From Pseudofrankia asymbiotica (GTDB lineage Bacteria > Actinomycetota > Actinomycetes > Frankiales > Frankiaceae): a stretch of DNA of 5,345 nucleotides. Location: the NCBI RefSeq assembly GCF_001983105.1, contig NZ_MOMC01000089.1, positions 1 to 5,345 of the forward strand, in the 5' to 3' direction. The notes under the pieces are model-generated. The model saw only the letters and a program-made list of their open reading frames with translations, made no database searches and had not been told where the DNA came from. Made by a program: the position numbers and the translations under genes. Shown here piece after piece: positions 4,600-5,345 of this stretch (position 1 is the stretch's first letter; every line of letters starts with the position of its first letter).

Positions 4600-5345
4600 G
4601 TGTCCGACCTCCGTGTGACCGTCCAGCATGCCGAGCAGCGGGATGATCGGGTGGTCGCCACAGGGACGACGGCGGCGGACCTCTTCGCGGCCGACCGGTC
4701 GGTGATCGCCGCGCGGGTCGGCGGCAGGCAGCGTGACCTTGCCTACGTCCTGGCCGACGGCGACGTCGTCGAGCCGATCACCGTCGGCTCGCCGGACGGC
4801 CGGGCGATCGTGCGGCACTCGACCGCGCACGTCGTGGCCCAGGCGGTGCAGGACCTGTTCCCGAAGGCGAAGCTGGGGATCGGCCCGCCCATCCAGAACG
4901 GCTTCTACTACGACTTCGACGTCGAGAAGCCGTTCTCCGCCGAGGATCTCAAGGCGATCGAGAAGCGCGCCCGTGAGATCGTCAAGGCCGGCCAGAAGTT
5001 CTCCCGCCGGGTCGTCAGCGACGACGAGGCACGCGCCGAGCTCGCCGACGAGCCCTACAAGCTGGAACTCATCGGGCTGAAGTCCGGGGCCGGCACCGGT
5101 GACGAGGCCGACGCCTCCGACGCCTCGGTGGAGGTGGGCGAGGGCGAGCTCACCATCTACGACAACCTGGACGCCAAGTCCGGCGAGCTGTGCTGGAAGG
5201 ACCTCTGCCGCGGCCCGCACGTGCCGACCACCCGGCATATCCCCGCCTTCGCGGTCCAGCGGTCCGCCGCGGCCTACTGGCGGGGCAGCGAGAAGAACCC
5301 GCAGCTGCAGCGCATCTACGGCACCGCCTGGGAGTCGAAGGAGGC
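4600..5345 (+). CDS. thrS: Threonyl-tRNA synthetase, N-terminal part (runs off window)
   Basis: Class II aminoacyl-tRNA synthetase that charges tRNA-Thr and, through its N2 domain, removes misattached serine. The window holds the first 248 residues; the frame is open at the right edge and family length (about 640-690 aa) predicts over 1 kb more. Residues 1-62 form the TGS domain ([18 protein letters not shown]). The editing domain follows: RHSTAH (72-77) gives the HxxxH pair His73/His77, and DLCRGPH (201-207) supplies Cys203 and His207, equivalent to E. coli Cys182 and His186. [13 protein letters not shown] (95-107) and [21 protein letters not shown] (221-241) are strongly conserved. An acidic Ala/Asp/Gly-rich insert of about 20 residues (163-183) explains the numbering shift. 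The aminoacylation core with its zinc ligands lies outside the window. Editing looks intact. Confidence 0.97.
   Translation, partial: MSDLRVTVQHAEQRDDRVVATGTTAADLFAADRSVIAARVGGRQRDLAYVLADGDVVEPITVGSPDGRAIVRHSTAHVVAQAVQDLFPKAKLGIGPPIQNGFYYDFDVEKPFSAEDLKAIEKRAREIVKAGQKFSRRVVSDDEARAELADEPYKLELIGLKSGAGTGDEADASDASVEVGEGELTIYDNLDAKSGELCWKDLCRGPHVPTTRHIPAFAVQRSAAAYWRGSEKNPQLQRIYGTAWESKE

Noticed and set aside
4409..4618. Small gene or upstream ORF of 69 codons overlapping the thrS start
   Set aside because: It has no ribosome site, no recognisable composition and overlaps the thrS start in another frame; a regulatory uORF is possible but unsupported.
4246..5238. A 330-codon leftward open frame opposite thrS
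   Set aside because: It mirrors conserved thrS codons and the regulator tail; no domain is recognisable.

Overview
The window is chromosomal DNA from a very GC-rich actinobacterium. Codon third positions are almost all G or C, several genes use GTG starts with purine-rich ribosome sites, and one gene is an F420-type NADP oxidoreductase, a cofactor system typical of Actinomycetota. The gene content and the N-terminus of the threonyl-tRNA synthetase look Frankia-like; that genus-level guess is inference only. Nothing points to a phage, IS element or CRISPR array.

Layout. Bases 1-281 hold no convincing gene. They contain a perfect 15-bp tandem repeat (about six copies, cut by the window edge), a short hairpin and a 49-bp palindrome with perfect 24-bp arms. 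Next come two rightward genes 36 bp apart: an NpdG-like NADPH:F420 oxidoreductase (282-971) and a signal-peptide-less helical-backbone metal receptor of the BtuF/FepB fold (1008-1793). A 237-bp convergent gap follows, framed almost exactly by an 18-bp perfect inverted repeat. On the other side of it is leftward panB (2031-3020), the first enzyme of pantothenate synthesis, with an unusually long low-complexity N-terminus.

A divergent control region (3021-3531) separates panB from a rightward TetR-family regulator (3532-4353). It contains an 18-bp perfect palindrome that is a good candidate TetR operator. After a 246-bp leader with short direct repeats comes the start of thrS (4600 to the window end), which covers the TGS and editing domains only.

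How the genes work together. The F420 reductase and the metal receptor probably share a transcript, but no shared pathway can be shown. panB and thrS are housekeeping genes. The TetR protein may regulate itself and perhaps panB through the shared divergent region. I see no clear undescribed multi-gene system. The most notable signals are non-coding: the large perfect palindromes, the repeat array, the framed convergent gap and the candidate operator.
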